A stretch of 64,000 nt of DNA from Arthrobacter burdickii (GTDB lineage: Bacteria > Actinomycetota > Actinomycetes > Actinomycetales > Micrococcaceae): contig NZ_JAROCG010000001.1 of the NCBI RefSeq assembly GCF_030433645.1, forward strand, positions 186,001-250,000. Reading direction: 5' to 3'. The notes below the pieces were generated by a model that saw only the letters and a list, made by a program, of their open reading frames with translations, ran no database searches and was not told where the DNA came from. The translations under genes and the position numbers were made by a program. This document shows positions 26,886 through 35,590 of the stretch, in pieces (positions within the stretch are counted from its first letter, which is position 1; every line of letters starts with the position of its first letter).

Positions 26886-27218
26886 CCTGCCGCAGCCCGC
26901 CCGGGATCCGCCGCCAGCACGCCGTTCGGCCGGCGTCCGGGTGGGAACTTCGTCACATCCGGGCGCCGGCACCGGTGGGACGAGCGGGCACCGGACCTCC
27001 GGCGTCGAGGAGCGTCACCGACCTCGGCGTCAGGACTGTCCGCAACGGCCGGAAATCGCCGTCGTTGCAGGGAAGCAGGCGGATCAGAGGCACCCGCCGC
27101 CAGCCCTGGCCGTGGCCCCGCGACACGGGGCGGTCCCGTCGTGGAAGGCCTGGGCAAGCGGGATTTCAGGATGGAATCGGCCCTGACCCGTCGGCGAGCC
27201 GCGCGTACCCTAAGCCCT
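26886..27218. other. Intergenic region without a recognisable gene
   Basis: This 333-base stretch holds no reading frame with convincing codon use. The only feature is a TACCCT -10-like element at 27206-27211, seven bases before the BCCT start. No strong terminator for the MFS gene was found by eye. Confidence 0.5.
27206..27211 (+). promoter_or_regulatory. Candidate -10 element of a leaderless BCCT transcript
   Basis: TACCCT ends seven bases before the ATG, and no ribosome site precedes that ATG, which suggests transcription starts at the start codon. Confidence 0.45.
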
Positions 27219-28964
27219 ATGTCTAATTCCACCGAGCCCATTCAAGGATTCCCGCCCGGCGAGGAGACGCCCTTCGAGGCCCCTCCCGGGGAGGCGCCCG
27301 CGAAGGCCGTGCTGGACCGGCCGGTCCTCTTCGTCTCGCTCTCCATCGTCATCCTCCTGATGCTGGCGGCGGTCCTCTTCCCCGGGGCGTTCTCCGACGT
27401 GACCTCGTCGATGCTGAAGGGCCTCGTGGCCACCTTCGGCTGGGCCTTCGTCGCCACGGCCACCGGATTCGTGGTCTTCGCCCTCTTCCTCGCCTTCAGC
27501 AAGTACGGCCGCATCCCCCTCGGCGAGGACGGCGAGAAGCCCGAGTACTCGAGGGTTTCCTGGATCGCCATGATGTTCAGTGCCGGCATGGGCATCGGGC
27601 TCATGTTCTACGGCGTCACCGAACCCATCTCCCACTACCTCACCCCGCCCGTCGACGGGATCTCGCCCGCGACGCCGGAAGCGGCCCGCCAGGCCATGAA
27701 CTACACGCTGTTCCACTGGGCCATCCACCCCTGGGCCATCTACGCCGTCGTCGGCCTGGCGCTCGCCTATTCGGCCTTCCGCAAGGGCCGTGGTGCCGGC
27801 TTCAGTGGCGCCTTCACGGCCCTGTTCCGCGGCCGTCCCACGCCGAAGGGCCTGCGCGCCATCGACGTCTTCGCGATCTTCGCGACCCTCTTCGGCTCCG
27901 CCACGTCCCTCGGCCTCGGCGTCCTGCAGATCAACGGCGGACTCTCGAAGGTCTTCGGCGTGGGCAGCAGCCTGGGACTGCAGATCACGCTGATCGCCGT
28001 CCTCACCGTCTGCTTCGTCCTGTCGGCCGTCAGCGGCGTCAGCCGCGGCATCAAGTGGCTCTCCAACGGCAACATGATCCTCGCCCTCGCCCTGCTGTTC
28101 TTCCTGTTCGTCGTGGGACCCACGGTCTTCATCCTCGAGCTCATCCCGGCCTCGGCGGGCAGCTACCTCATCGGCCTCCCCCAGATGGCGTCCCGCACGG
28201 GCGCCTTCGGCGGCCACGAATGGCTCGCGGCGTGGACCATCTTCTACTGGGCCTGGTGGGTCTCCTGGACCCCCTTCGTGGGCTCGTTCCTCGCGAAGAT
28301 CTCCCGCGGGCGCACCATCCGCGAGTTCGTCCTCGGCGTCGTGGCCGTGCCCAGTTTCATCAGCCTCATCTGGTTCAGTGTCTGGGGCGGTTCGGCCCTC
28401 ACCCTGCAGAACAACGGGGTCGACATCGCGGCCGCGAACGCGGAGAGCCAGGAATCGGCGATGTTCGCCCTCCTGTCGCAGTACCCGCTGGCGTCCGTCA
28501 CCTCGATCCTGGTGGTCGTCCTCGTTGCGGTCTTCTTCATCTCGGGCGCCGATGCGTCCTCGATCGTGCTGGGGTCGTTGTCCTCCTTCGGCGCTGCCGT
28601 CCCGCGCAAGTGGCTCACCATCCTGTGGGGCGCCCTGACGGGCGGAGTGGCCGCCGTCCTGCTCTCGGTGGGAAGCCTCGAGGCGCTGCAGACGCTGACC
28701 ATCATCGCCGCAGCCCCGTTCCTGCTCGTGATGATCGGACTGTGCGTGGCGCTCATGATGGACCTCTCGAAGGATCCGCTCATCACCGGGGCGCGTCGCA
28801 CCGGATCGCGCGCCGCACTGCAGACCGGATTGCGGACCCGCTTGCGCACCGGATCACGCACCGGATCACGCACCGGCTCGCGCACCGGACTGCAGATCGG
28901 ATTGCGCACCGGATCGCGCACCGGATCGCGTGCCGCCCGGAAGGCTCCCCAGGCGAAGTCCTGA
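27219..28964 (+). CDS. BCCT-family transporter (betaine/choline/carnitine type)
   Basis: The 581-residue protein has 12 helices. GLMFYGVTEPISHY, HWAIHPWAIYAVVGLALAYSAF and the Trp-rich segment FYWAWWVSWTPFVGSFLAKI are the hallmark BCCT substrate region with the aromatic betaine box, and SRGRTIREF follows. Sodium- or proton-coupled import of quaternary ammonium osmoprotectants is expected. I chose ATG 27219, since a -10-like element lies seven bases ahead. The last 60 residues are an odd basic tail of repeated RTGS units, encoded by eleven 12-base repeats. Osmoregulatory BCCT members carry basic C-termini, but this sequence is unusual. Confidence 0.92.
   Translation: MSNSTEPIQGFPPGEETPFEAPPGEAPAKAVLDRPVLFVSLSIVILLMLAAVLFPGAFSDVTSSMLKGLVATFGWAFVATATGFVVFALFLAFSKYGRIPLGEDGEKPEYSRVSWIAMMFSAGMGIGLMFYGVTEPISHYLTPPVDGISPATPEAARQAMNYTLFHWAIHPWAIYAVVGLALAYSAFRKGRGAGFSGAFTALFRGRPTPKGLRAIDVFAIFATLFGSATSLGLGVLQINGGLSKVFGVGSSLGLQITLIAVLTVCFVLSAVSGVSRGIKWLSNGNMILALALLFFLFVVGPTVFILELIPASAGSYLIGLPQMASRTGAFGGHEWLAAWTIFYWAWWVSWTPFVGSFLAKISRGRTIREFVLGVVAVPSFISLIWFSVWGGSALTLQNNGVDIAAANAESQESAMFALLSQYPLASVTSILVVVLVAVFFISGADASSIVLGSLSSFGAAVPRKWLTILWGALTGGVAAVLLSVGSLEALQTLTIIAAAPFLLVMIGLCVALMMDLSKDPLITGARRTGSRAALQTGLRTRLRTGSRTGSRTGSRTGLQIGLRTGSRTGSRAARKAPQAKS
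28801..28932. repeat. Eleven 12-bp in-frame repeats encoding the BCCT tail
   Basis: Units follow the pattern CCGGATCGCGCA with point variants. The array is exactly 132 bp and in frame, giving Thr-Gly-Ser-Arg-like tetrapeptides. Two units (fifth and sixth) are identical. Confidence 0.8.
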
Positions 28965-29007
28965 CCTCCCCGGGGGGGGGCGATGTGCTGGGCGGGAACC
29001 CGCGGGG

Positions 29008-29013
29008 CAGAAT
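29008..29013 (+). promoter_or_regulatory. Candidate -10 element of a leaderless dehydrogenase transcript
   Basis: CAGAAT ends six bases before the ATG at 29020 and there is no ribosome site. A run of nine G residues at 28972-28980 lies a short way upstream. Confidence 0.4.
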
Positions 29014-29019
29014 AGTGCG

Positions 29020-30063
29020 ATGCGCGCTGTCTGCTTCGACGGGTTCTCCGCCCGCCCTGTCCTCCGGGACGTCCCCGAGCCCGTTCCATCGCCGGGAGGC
29101 GTCGTCGTCCGCGTCGAGGCCACGGGCCTGTGCCGCAGCGACGTGCACGGGTGGCTGGGGCACGACGACGGCATCACCCTCCCGCACGTCCCCGGTCACG
29201 AGCTGGTGGGCACCATCACCGCGGTCGGCGACGACGTCCGCCACTTCGCCGTGGGGAACCGCGTCACCACGCCGTTCGTCTGCGCCTGCGGGCGCTGCCC
29301 GGAGTGCCTGTCCGGCAACGGGCAGGTGTGCCGCAACCAGACGCAGCCGGGTTTCACGCACTGGGGCTCCTTCGCCGACCTCGTGGCCCTGCATGACGCC
29401 GACATCAACCTGATCGTGGTGCCCCCTTCGCTCGACAGCGGCGCCGCCGCACTGCTCGGCTGCCGGTTCGCGACGTCGTACCGGGGCCTCGTGCACCAGG
29501 CGCGCCTCGGAGCCGGCGAGACCCTCCTGGTGGTCGGCTGCGGCGGCGTGGGCCTGAGCGCCGTGATGATCGGTGCGGCCCTGGGCGCGGAGGTGGTCGC
29601 CGTCGACATCGACGCCGCCGCACTGGAGCGGGCCGGGAGGTTCGGCGCCGCCAGGACCGTGAATTCCTCCGGCCTGCCGCGCGACGCCGTGCTCGAGGCC
29701 GTGCGCGCGACGGCGCCGTCGGGCTTCGACGTCTCCGTGGACGCCCTCGGACGCGAGGAGACGGCCGCCGTCGGGATCCTCTCGCTGCGGCCGCGCGGCC
29801 GCCACGTGCAGATCGGCCTCTTCCCCTCGGACCCCGTCATCCCCATGGGCGCGGTCATCGGCAAGGAGCTCTCCATCCTGGGCAGCCACGGCATGCCGGC
29901 GCGGGACTACCCCGGGCTGCTCGACCTGGTGGCGGCGGACCGCCTGCGCCCACAGGACCTCATCGAACGGACCATCTCCCTCGCGGACGTGCCGGACGCC
30001 CTCGTGGCCATGGCGGGCGACCGATCGGCGGGCGGGGTCACCGTCGTCGACCTTCGCTTGTGA
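29020..30063 (+). CDS. Zinc-dependent alcohol dehydrogenase (MDR superfamily)
   Basis: The 347-residue enzyme shows catalytic zinc ligands Cys38 (GLCRSDVHGW), His60 and Glu61 (GHELVG), and structural zinc cysteines 90, 93, 96 and 104 in CGRCPECLSGNGQVC. The Rossmann motif LLVVGCGGVGLSAVMIGAALGA begins about residue 160 and the following VVAVDID ends in Asp, favouring NAD over NADP. It oxidises an alcohol, but the substrate is not evident. An in-frame extension upstream was rejected because it would start inside the BCCT repeat tail. Confidence 0.9.
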   Translation: MRAVCFDGFSARPVLRDVPEPVPSPGGVVVRVEATGLCRSDVHGWLGHDDGITLPHVPGHELVGTITAVGDDVRHFAVGNRVTTPFVCACGRCPECLSGNGQVCRNQTQPGFTHWGSFADLVALHDADINLIVVPPSLDSGAAALLGCRFATSYRGLVHQARLGAGETLLVVGCGGVGLSAVMIGAALGAEVVAVDIDAAALERAGRFGAARTVNSSGLPRDAVLEAVRATAPSGFDVSVDALGREETAAVGILSLRPRGRHVQIGLFPSDPVIPMGAVIGKELSILGSHGMPARDYPGLLDLVAADRLRPQDLIERTISLADVPDALVAMAGDRSAGGVTVVDLRL

Positions 30064-30107
30064 CACCCGCGCGGGGGCTGCATTACCGCTTGCGTCTCCC
30101 GCGTGGT

Positions 30108-30113
30108 GATACT
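30108..30113 (+). promoter_or_regulatory. Candidate -10 element of a leaderless thioesterase transcript
   Basis: GATACT ends five bases before the ATG at 30119. No ribosome site is present. Confidence 0.5.
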
Positions 30114-30118
30114 GGGGC

Positions 30119-31153
30119 ATGAATGCTTTCTCGCCCGCCGCGGAGGCAGCGCACTCCGTCACCCTGAGGTTCCTCGCCTCCCCCACCGACCTCGGCCACA
30201 GCGGATCGGTCGACGCCGGCACGGTGCTCGAGTGGGTGGACAAGGCCGCCTACGCCGCCGCCGTCGGCTGGGCGAAGACCTACTGCGTCACCGCCTACGT
30301 GGGCAACATCCACTTCGCGGATCCCGTGGTGGTGGGCGACCTCGTGGAGGTAGAGGCCACCATCGTCCACACCGGTACGTCCTCCATGCACATCCGGACC
30401 GTCGTCTCGTCGGGATCCGTCTCGGGTGACGACGGCGGACGGCGCAGCGAATGCCTGGTGATCTTCGTGGCGGTGGGGCCCGATGGCAAACCCGTGCCCG
30501 TCCCCGCGTTCGAACCCCGGACCGACGCCGAACGCCTGGACAGCGACCACGCCGTGGCACGCATCGACGTGCGCAGGGAGATCGTGGAGGAGATGAGCCG
30601 CCAGGAGTACACCGACGCCGGGACCGCCGAACGCACCGTCCTCCGGTTCCTCGCCGCGCCGACCGACGTCAACTGGGGCGGAAAGGTCCACGGCGGCACG
30701 GTCATGGACTGGATCGACGAGGCCGCCTACGTCTGCTCCACGCGCTACTGCGGACTGGACACCGTCGCGGTCTTCTCGGGCGGCGTGCGGTTCCTGAAGC
30801 CGCTGCATATCGGCGATGTCGTCGAGGTGGAAGCGCGGCTGGTCTACACCGGGCACAAGGGCATGCACGTCGCGGTGCACGTCCGCTCCGGCAGCCCCCG
30901 GTCCCGGGAGATGGCGCTGACCACCACGTGCCTCACGGTCATGGTGGCGCGCGACGACGAGGGTACGGCTGTCCCGGTCCCGCCCTGGGTCCCGCGTTCG
31001 GACGAGGACCGGCGCCTCCACGAGCACGCGCGGAACCTGCTGCTCATCCGCAGCCGGGCGCCCGGAAGCATCCTGCCCACCCACCTGCGACCGGAGGCTT
31101 CGGACTCCGCGGGGAGTGTCAGCCGATCGTCGCCGACCGCGCCGGGACGCTGA
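30119..31153 (+). CDS. Acyl-CoA thioesterase, double-hotdog type
   Basis: The 344-residue protein contains two tandem hotdog domains (about 12-160 and 175-320). Each has the catalytic helix pattern: DAGTVLEWVDKAAYAAAV in the first, and HGGTVMDWIDEAAYVCST in the second, followed by VEVEATIVHTGTSSMHI and VEVEARLVYTGHKGMHV. The family hydrolyses acyl-CoA thioesters to free acid and CoA. The second repeat retains the canonical His-Gly-Gly. The last 35 bases overlap the convergent glycoside-hydrolase-like gene. Confidence 0.93.
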   Translation: MNAFSPAAEAAHSVTLRFLASPTDLGHSGSVDAGTVLEWVDKAAYAAAVGWAKTYCVTAYVGNIHFADPVVVGDLVEVEATIVHTGTSSMHIRTVVSSGSVSGDDGGRRSECLVIFVAVGPDGKPVPVPAFEPRTDAERLDSDHAVARIDVRREIVEEMSRQEYTDAGTAERTVLRFLAAPTDVNWGGKVHGGTVMDWIDEAAYVCSTRYCGLDTVAVFSGGVRFLKPLHIGDVVEVEARLVYTGHKGMHVAVHVRSGSPRSREMALTTTCLTVMVARDDEGTAVPVPPWVPRSDEDRRLHEHARNLLLIRSRAPGSILPTHLRPEASDSAGSVSRSSPTAPGR

Positions 31154-32573
31154 GCGTCCTGCCGTACGCGGTGACGGAGCGCGTGATGGTCGTGGTGTTG
31201 ACCGCCACGACCTTCCCGTTGGACAGCCGCACCACAGTGACTCCGGCGAACTTCAGCGGCGCCGCCGTGGCGTAGGCGCCCGACGTCACCGCCGTCGTGA
31301 GCGCGGTGACCTGGGCGTCGGTGGAGCTGACCGACGCCGTGGTGACCGTCTCGAAGTTCGCGTCGTCGTCCCAGGCATTGTCCTGGCAGGTGGGCTCGGC
31401 CTGCGAGAGGGTCGCAGTCATCCGGAGGGCACTGCTCGTGCGGGTCTGCAGCAGGTGCCCCAGCGTCATGCGGTGATCGAGGGTGCGTCGGGTCTTCGCC
31501 GCCGCCACGACGGATGACCGGGAGCCGAACCCGTCGCGCAGGCACGGAGCGGAGGTCCCGATGTCGTTGCCCTGGCGGTAGGCGGTCGTCGGCAGTTCGC
31601 GCAGCGGCACCGAGTAATCGTGCTCCACCACGGGCATCCCCGCTGCGGTGATGGTCTGGTACGCCGCGCTCGCCTGGTCCAGGTCGATCGCCGGCAGCGG
31701 CCGGCCCGTGCCGGTCGCGACGACGTGCTCGCGGAGCGCGAAATCGACGGAGCGCGTGGCTGCCAGCGTCCTGGCGAGGGTCACCTGGTTGCTCCACGCC
31801 GGGTAGACGCCGAGGTTCACCGCGACGGGTACGTCCCGGCCCATGGTGCGTGTGAGCGTCGCGTCGAAGCGCTGGACGGCGGCGATCAGGGCGCGGCCGT
31901 AGGCGTCGTCGTCGGGCCAGGGGCCCCACTGCCCGACGTCGACCATGTCCTGGCCGTGGGAGGGGGACATGGACGCGTCGTCGAGGAAGATGCCGTCGAA
32001 CCGGGCGGGGGCGGCGTTGGTGGTCCCGCGCTGCGCATCGGTGCTCAGGAGCGTGTGTGCCGTGGCCGCGCAGGCGTCGGCGTAGGCCGGGGAGAGGTCG
32101 GCGACCGTCAGGTAGGAGAACCCCGGATAGCTCGCCTGGCCGTCCTCGTTCCGGGCCACCCGGGAGTTCGACGTGGTGACGCCGAACTGCTTCCCGGCGT
32201 CGGTCGCGGTGTCGGCGCAGGAGTTCTGGAAGACGCCGTTCCAGGACTCGAAGTCCCTCATGGCACCGATGTTCAGGTAGGCGAGGAAGGTGGTTCCCGG
32301 GTTGGCGGCCTTCATGTCGGAGAGCGTGCAGTCCCCGGGGGCATCCGTGGTCGCCATCATCGGATCGACGATCGCCACGGAGACCTTGCCCGTGAGTGCC
32401 GCTCCCGGGCAGAGCAGCTGGCCCTGCCGGTAGCCCTGCAGATAGGCGGGCAGTTGCTGCCCCGTGCTCGTGGTCAGGCTGCCGGCACTCGCGGGCGTGG
32501 CGAGTGAGCAGACGGCGAAGGCGACAGCGAGTGCCGCGGAAACGAGAGTTGCCCCAGCGGCATTCAGTTTCAT
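31119..32573 (-). CDS. Secreted glycoside-hydrolase-like protein (GHL15/GH114-type barrel)
   Basis: The 484-residue protein has a signal peptide (about 1-30, ending SASAGS-like PASAGS) and a barrel reminiscent of uncharacterised GHL/GH114 clan proteins: TFLAYLNIGAMRDF, FSYLTVADLSPAYADAC, APARFDGIFLDDASMS with the Asp-rich strand end, and VPVAVNLGVYPAWSNQV. These place probable catalytic acids in DGIFLDD. The start is ATG 32573, six bases from CACTAT. It may cut an exopolysaccharide, perhaps that made by the neighbouring units, but this is inference. It is separated from the pel-like unit by a hairpin. Confidence 0.65.
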   Translation of the reverse strand: MKLNAAGATLVSAALAVAFAVCSLATPASAGSLTTSTGQQLPAYLQGYRQGQLLCPGAALTGKVSVAIVDPMMATTDAPGDCTLSDMKAANPGTTFLAYLNIGAMRDFESWNGVFQNSCADTATDAGKQFGVTTSNSRVARNEDGQASYPGFSYLTVADLSPAYADACAATAHTLLSTDAQRGTTNAAPARFDGIFLDDASMSPSHGQDMVDVGQWGPWPDDDAYGRALIAAVQRFDATLTRTMGRDVPVAVNLGVYPAWSNQVTLARTLAATRSVDFALREHVVATGTGRPLPAIDLDQASAAYQTITAAGMPVVEHDYSVPLRELPTTAYRQGNDIGTSAPCLRDGFGSRSSVVAAAKTRRTLDHRMTLGHLLQTRTSSALRMTATLSQAEPTCQDNAWDDDANFETVTTASVSSTDAQVTALTTAVTSGAYATAAPLKFAGVTVVRLSNGKVVAVNTTTITRSVTAYGRTLSVPARSATIG

Positions 32574-32579
32574 ACCCAC

Positions 32580-32585
32580 ATAGTG
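32580..32585 (-). promoter_or_regulatory. Candidate -10 element of the secreted hydrolase gene
   Basis: Read on the minus strand, CACTAT ends six bases before the ATG at 32573, suggesting a leaderless mRNA. Confidence 0.4.
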
Positions 32586-32665
32586 GGGCACTCCCGGAGA
32601 CGGTCATCCGCCCCGGTCCTGATCGGGTCGAATCCTGCGGAGAACCTGACGAAAGGGCGGTTACA

Positions 32666-32688
32666 GCTTGCAGATGGCTGCTGCAAGC
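32666..32688 (-). terminator. Hairpin after the pel-like unit
   Basis: GCTTGCAG and CTGCAAGC form a perfect 8-bp stem with a seven-base loop, 18-40 bases beyond the stop of the minus-strand hydrolase at 32706. On the minus strand it is followed by TGTAACCGCCCTTTC. Confidence 0.55.
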
Positions 32689-32705
32689 CTGCGGGTGACC
32701 GCTGG

Positions 32706-33845
32706 TCAGGCGGGGCGGCGGTAGAGGATCCCGCGCTGCGGCGGGAGTACCACCGACGACGGAGCAGGCCGACCGTCGGCGTCCACGAGGCCCGCAGGGA
32801 TCCGCACCTTGCGTCGACGCCTGCCGTCCCGGTTGAAGTTCACCGCCGCGAAACCGCCGTCGAACTCCCGCCACCAGGCGTGGTTCTTGCCCTTGGGTTC
32901 CGTGCGCGGGGCGCCGAGCTGCCAGTCGAGCTCCGGGGCGTACTGGGTGCGGCTGTAATCATCGTGGGCCGTGGCGGAATATGCGCCCCTGCCCTCGCCG
33001 AAGATCCAGAACGCCGACAGCCCGTACGCGAAGTTGGGGTGGCGGTCGTCGCCGTCGGTGGGCACGCGGAGGATGGAGAGTCCCGGCCCTGCCGCCTGTG
33101 CGAGCTGCGCCTCGGCGGTCACCGGATCGAAGAGGTCCACCGGGCTGTAGCCGAGCCACACCTCTTCGAAGCCCCCACCGTAGGCGGCGTGGGCCTGCCA
33201 TCTGCCCGGCTCACGGCGCGACTCGGCGATGTTCGGCACCAGGATCTTCCCGACGCCGTTCAGCGCCGCACCCGCGGCATCCACGAGGTCGCCGAGCGCG
33301 GAGCGGAGCGCGGCCATGTCCGCGGCGCCGGAAATGGGCAGCTGCAGCCCGTAGTAGTCCTCGAAGACGTCGTTGTCCGCCATGACGCCGTCGAACGGTG
33401 AGTCGCGCAGTTCGGCGACCACGTTGTCCACCCAGCGGCGCTGGTACGCAGGATCCCAGACGCGCATCTGCCAGTGGCCCGCATAGCGCTCCCACTCGAT
33501 GCGGCTGCCGTCCAGCCGGGTGGCGAACCAGCCGCCGTCCGTCCCGGTGTCCGCCTCGGTGTCCGTCCCCGTGTCCGTCCCGCTGCCCGCAGGGGCGCCG
33601 GCCTGGCTCTCCGCCTCGGCATAGGAGACGCCGGAGGTGTAGACCGGCCCGGGCTCATAGCTCCGCGTCGAGGACAGGCACTTGTAGCAGAGCACCGTCA
33701 TATCGGGACGGCGGCGCTTGAGCTCCTCCGCGGCGGCGGTCTCCCAGGGCTGCAGGATCGCCACCCGGTAGTGCTCCGCGGCGAACTCGAGCTGCCCTGG
33801 CAGCAGCGGGTCTCCGTACCGGATCCACGCCCCGACCCCGGTCAT
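32706..33845 (-). CDS. Glycoside-hydrolase-like protein, third gene of the pel-like unit
   Basis: The 379-residue protein has no signal peptide (MTGVGAWIRYGDPLLPGQLEF). Residues about 24-60 (YRVAILQPWETAAAEELKRR, MTVLCYKCLSS) and 145-160 (FDGVMADNDVFEDYYG) fit an alpha-galactosaminidase-like barrel with Asp152, Asp157 and Asp159 as likely catalytic acids. A Thr/Asp repeat (about 89-105) sits within the barrel as a low-complexity loop. The ATG overlaps the PelF stop as ATGA, so translation is coupled. It occupies the place that PelA has in known pel loci, but lacks a deacetylase domain and an export signal. Being a cytoplasmic glycan-trimming enzyme is inference. Confidence 0.6.
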   Translation of the reverse strand: MTGVGAWIRYGDPLLPGQLEFAAEHYRVAILQPWETAAAEELKRRRPDMTVLCYKCLSSTRSYEPGPVYTSGVSYAEAESQAGAPAGSGTDTGTDTEADTGTDGGWFATRLDGSRIEWERYAGHWQMRVWDPAYQRRWVDNVVAELRDSPFDGVMADNDVFEDYYGLQLPISGAADMAALRSALGDLVDAAGAALNGVGKILVPNIAESRREPGRWQAHAAYGGGFEEVWLGYSPVDLFDPVTAEAQLAQAAGPGLSILRVPTDGDDRHPNFAYGLSAFWIFGEGRGAYSATAHDDYSRTQYAPELDWQLGAPRTEPKGKNHAWWREFDGGFAAVNFNRDGRRRRKVRIPAGLVDADGRPAPSSVVLPPQRGILYRRPA

Positions 33846-35536
33846 GAGTCGATCCGGCTGACGTCCTCGAACTGGGCCGTGTCCAGGCCGCGGAGGTCGG
33901 TGATGTCGCCGACAGTCCGGTAGATCTCGTTGTAGGAGGACATGATCTCGTGCATCTGGAAGAACTCCTGCACGCGTGTCCGGGCGTTGGCGGCGTACTC
34001 CGCGTAGAGTTCCCGGTTCCCGATCACGGTGCGGATGTTCTCCGCCATCTGCTGGACGTCCCCGGCGACCACGAGCTCCCCGCAGGAGCCGACCGTACGG
34101 CCGTCGGTGGTGTACAGCTCGTCCCCGATCAGCTGCCTCATGCCGCCCACATCGGTTCCGACGGTGGGGATGCCGGCTGCCATGGCTTCGAGGACCACGA
34201 TGGGCTGGCCCTCGTTGTAGCTCGGCAGCACCAGGAGGTCGAACTGGTCGAGCATGTCCCGGACGTTGACCGTGCCGTGGATGGTCACGTGGTCGTGCAG
34301 TCCCAGGCTGTCGATCTTGGCCAGGCACGCCTCGTAGTACTCGGGCACGTGCTCGGTGGGGCCGAGGACCTCGAGGTGGAGGTTCGGGAAGCCGTGGCGG
34401 CGCAGGATGTCCATGCTCGACAGGAGATCGAGGAGTCCCTTGATCGGTACGACGCGGGCGATGTAGACGAGGCTCCACGTGTGGTCGTCGCCGTGCTGCT
34501 CCAGGTGTTCCTGCGCGGCGAGCCGGGCGCGGTACTTGTCATCGAACTCCTCGATGACCATGGCGTTGGGCACGACGACGGCCTTGTCGATGTCGGTGCC
34601 CAGGCGCGCGGCCTCGGTGATCGCCGTCGGGTACAGGTAGGTGATCAGGGCGGCGCTCGGGTAGCAGAAGTGGCCCATCTCGGTCCACCACGCCATCCAG
34701 GCGCGCTGCTCCGGCGTGACGTCGAACGTCCGGTAGTCCTCCGAGGTGATGGACAGCGCCATGTTGCGGTCCAGCAGCGTATTCACGGTGTCGCGCACGT
34801 AGAGGTTGTGCTCGGTCAGCAGGAACGAGGTGTCGTGGTCCCGCGCGGCAGCGGCACCGAGCAGCGAGGCGTAGCCCGTGGTGTGTGCGTGGTAGACGCG
34901 CGCCCTCGGCATCGTGTCCCCGAGGACGGCGTAGGCAAGCGAGAGGAAGTTGCGCAGCGTCCAGAAGGAGTCCGCGAGGGACAGGTCGAGCTGGGGCATG
35001 CGGACGGAGAGGGCCTCCATGAACTCCCGCGTCCCCAGCAGGGCCCAGAGCGGGTAGGTGCGGGTGCGCGCGTTGAAACCCTCGTCGATGAGTTCCCAGA
35101 GCGGCTCCACCTCGCGCCGCTCGGACAGTGCGTAGAGCGCATCGAAGAGGCGGTCGGCGAGGGCCGCGCGCTCGGCGGGTGTCATGCCGAGGTCCTTCGC
35201 GGACACCGCCATGAAATCGTGCCGGTGCTCCTGCATGCTCAGGTAGACGGGGCGCACCCAGACCACGTTGTCGGGCATGCCGTAGAGGTCCTCATGGGGA
35301 GCGTCGGAGTCCCAGGTGATGTGGATGATCCCGTAGGTCAGGTCGGGGTTGTGCGTGACGATGTCGTGCACCACCGCGGAGACACCGCCCTTGAGGTACG
35401 GGTAGGTGGATTCCATGACGATCGCGACGTCGACGTCCTCGTAGTGGCCCTGCGCTGCGGCCTGGGCCGCAGGGACGACGGCGGCGGGGTGCTCGAGTGC
35501 TGCGCGGCGGGCCTTCGGGGTCTTGAACACGTACAT
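33842..35536 (-). CDS. pelF: PelF-like GT4 glycosyltransferase
   Basis: The 564-residue enzyme carries the PelF N-terminal signature VAIVMESTYPYLKGGVSAVV (GGVS at 50-53), a GT-B fold, and the late donor-site run EGQPIVVLEAMAAGIPTVGTD near residue 450. Known PelF uses UDP-N-acetylhexosamine to make the Pel polysaccharide in the cytosol. The long linker with DFMAVSAKDLGM and LSLADSFWTLRNFLSLAYAV agrees with PelF. The ATG follows AAGGA. It lies downstream of pelG by 54 bases and overlaps the next gene by four bases. Membrane partners PelD and PelE are not seen. Confidence 0.85.
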   Translation of the reverse strand: MYVFKTPKARRAALEHPAAVVPAAQAAAQGHYEDVDVAIVMESTYPYLKGGVSAVVHDIVTHNPDLTYGIIHITWDSDAPHEDLYGMPDNVVWVRPVYLSMQEHRHDFMAVSAKDLGMTPAERAALADRLFDALYALSERREVEPLWELIDEGFNARTRTYPLWALLGTREFMEALSVRMPQLDLSLADSFWTLRNFLSLAYAVLGDTMPRARVYHAHTTGYASLLGAAAARDHDTSFLLTEHNLYVRDTVNTLLDRNMALSITSEDYRTFDVTPEQRAWMAWWTEMGHFCYPSAALITYLYPTAITEAARLGTDIDKAVVVPNAMVIEEFDDKYRARLAAQEHLEQHGDDHTWSLVYIARVVPIKGLLDLLSSMDILRRHGFPNLHLEVLGPTEHVPEYYEACLAKIDSLGLHDHVTIHGTVNVRDMLDQFDLLVLPSYNEGQPIVVLEAMAAGIPTVGTDVGGMRQLIGDELYTTDGRTVGSCGELVVAGDVQQMAENIRTVIGNRELYAEYAANARTRVQEFFQMHEIMSSYNEIYRTVGDITDLRGLDTAQFEDVSRIDS

Positions 35537-35590
35537 CGTTCTTCCTTCGTGGGCTGAAAGCGGGTGGAGGCTGGCGGGTGTGCGGCGGTG

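Noticed and set aside
26941-27186. Short frame in the gap before BCCT.
   Set aside because: Biased His/Pro/Arg content, no ribosome site and no homology I recognise.
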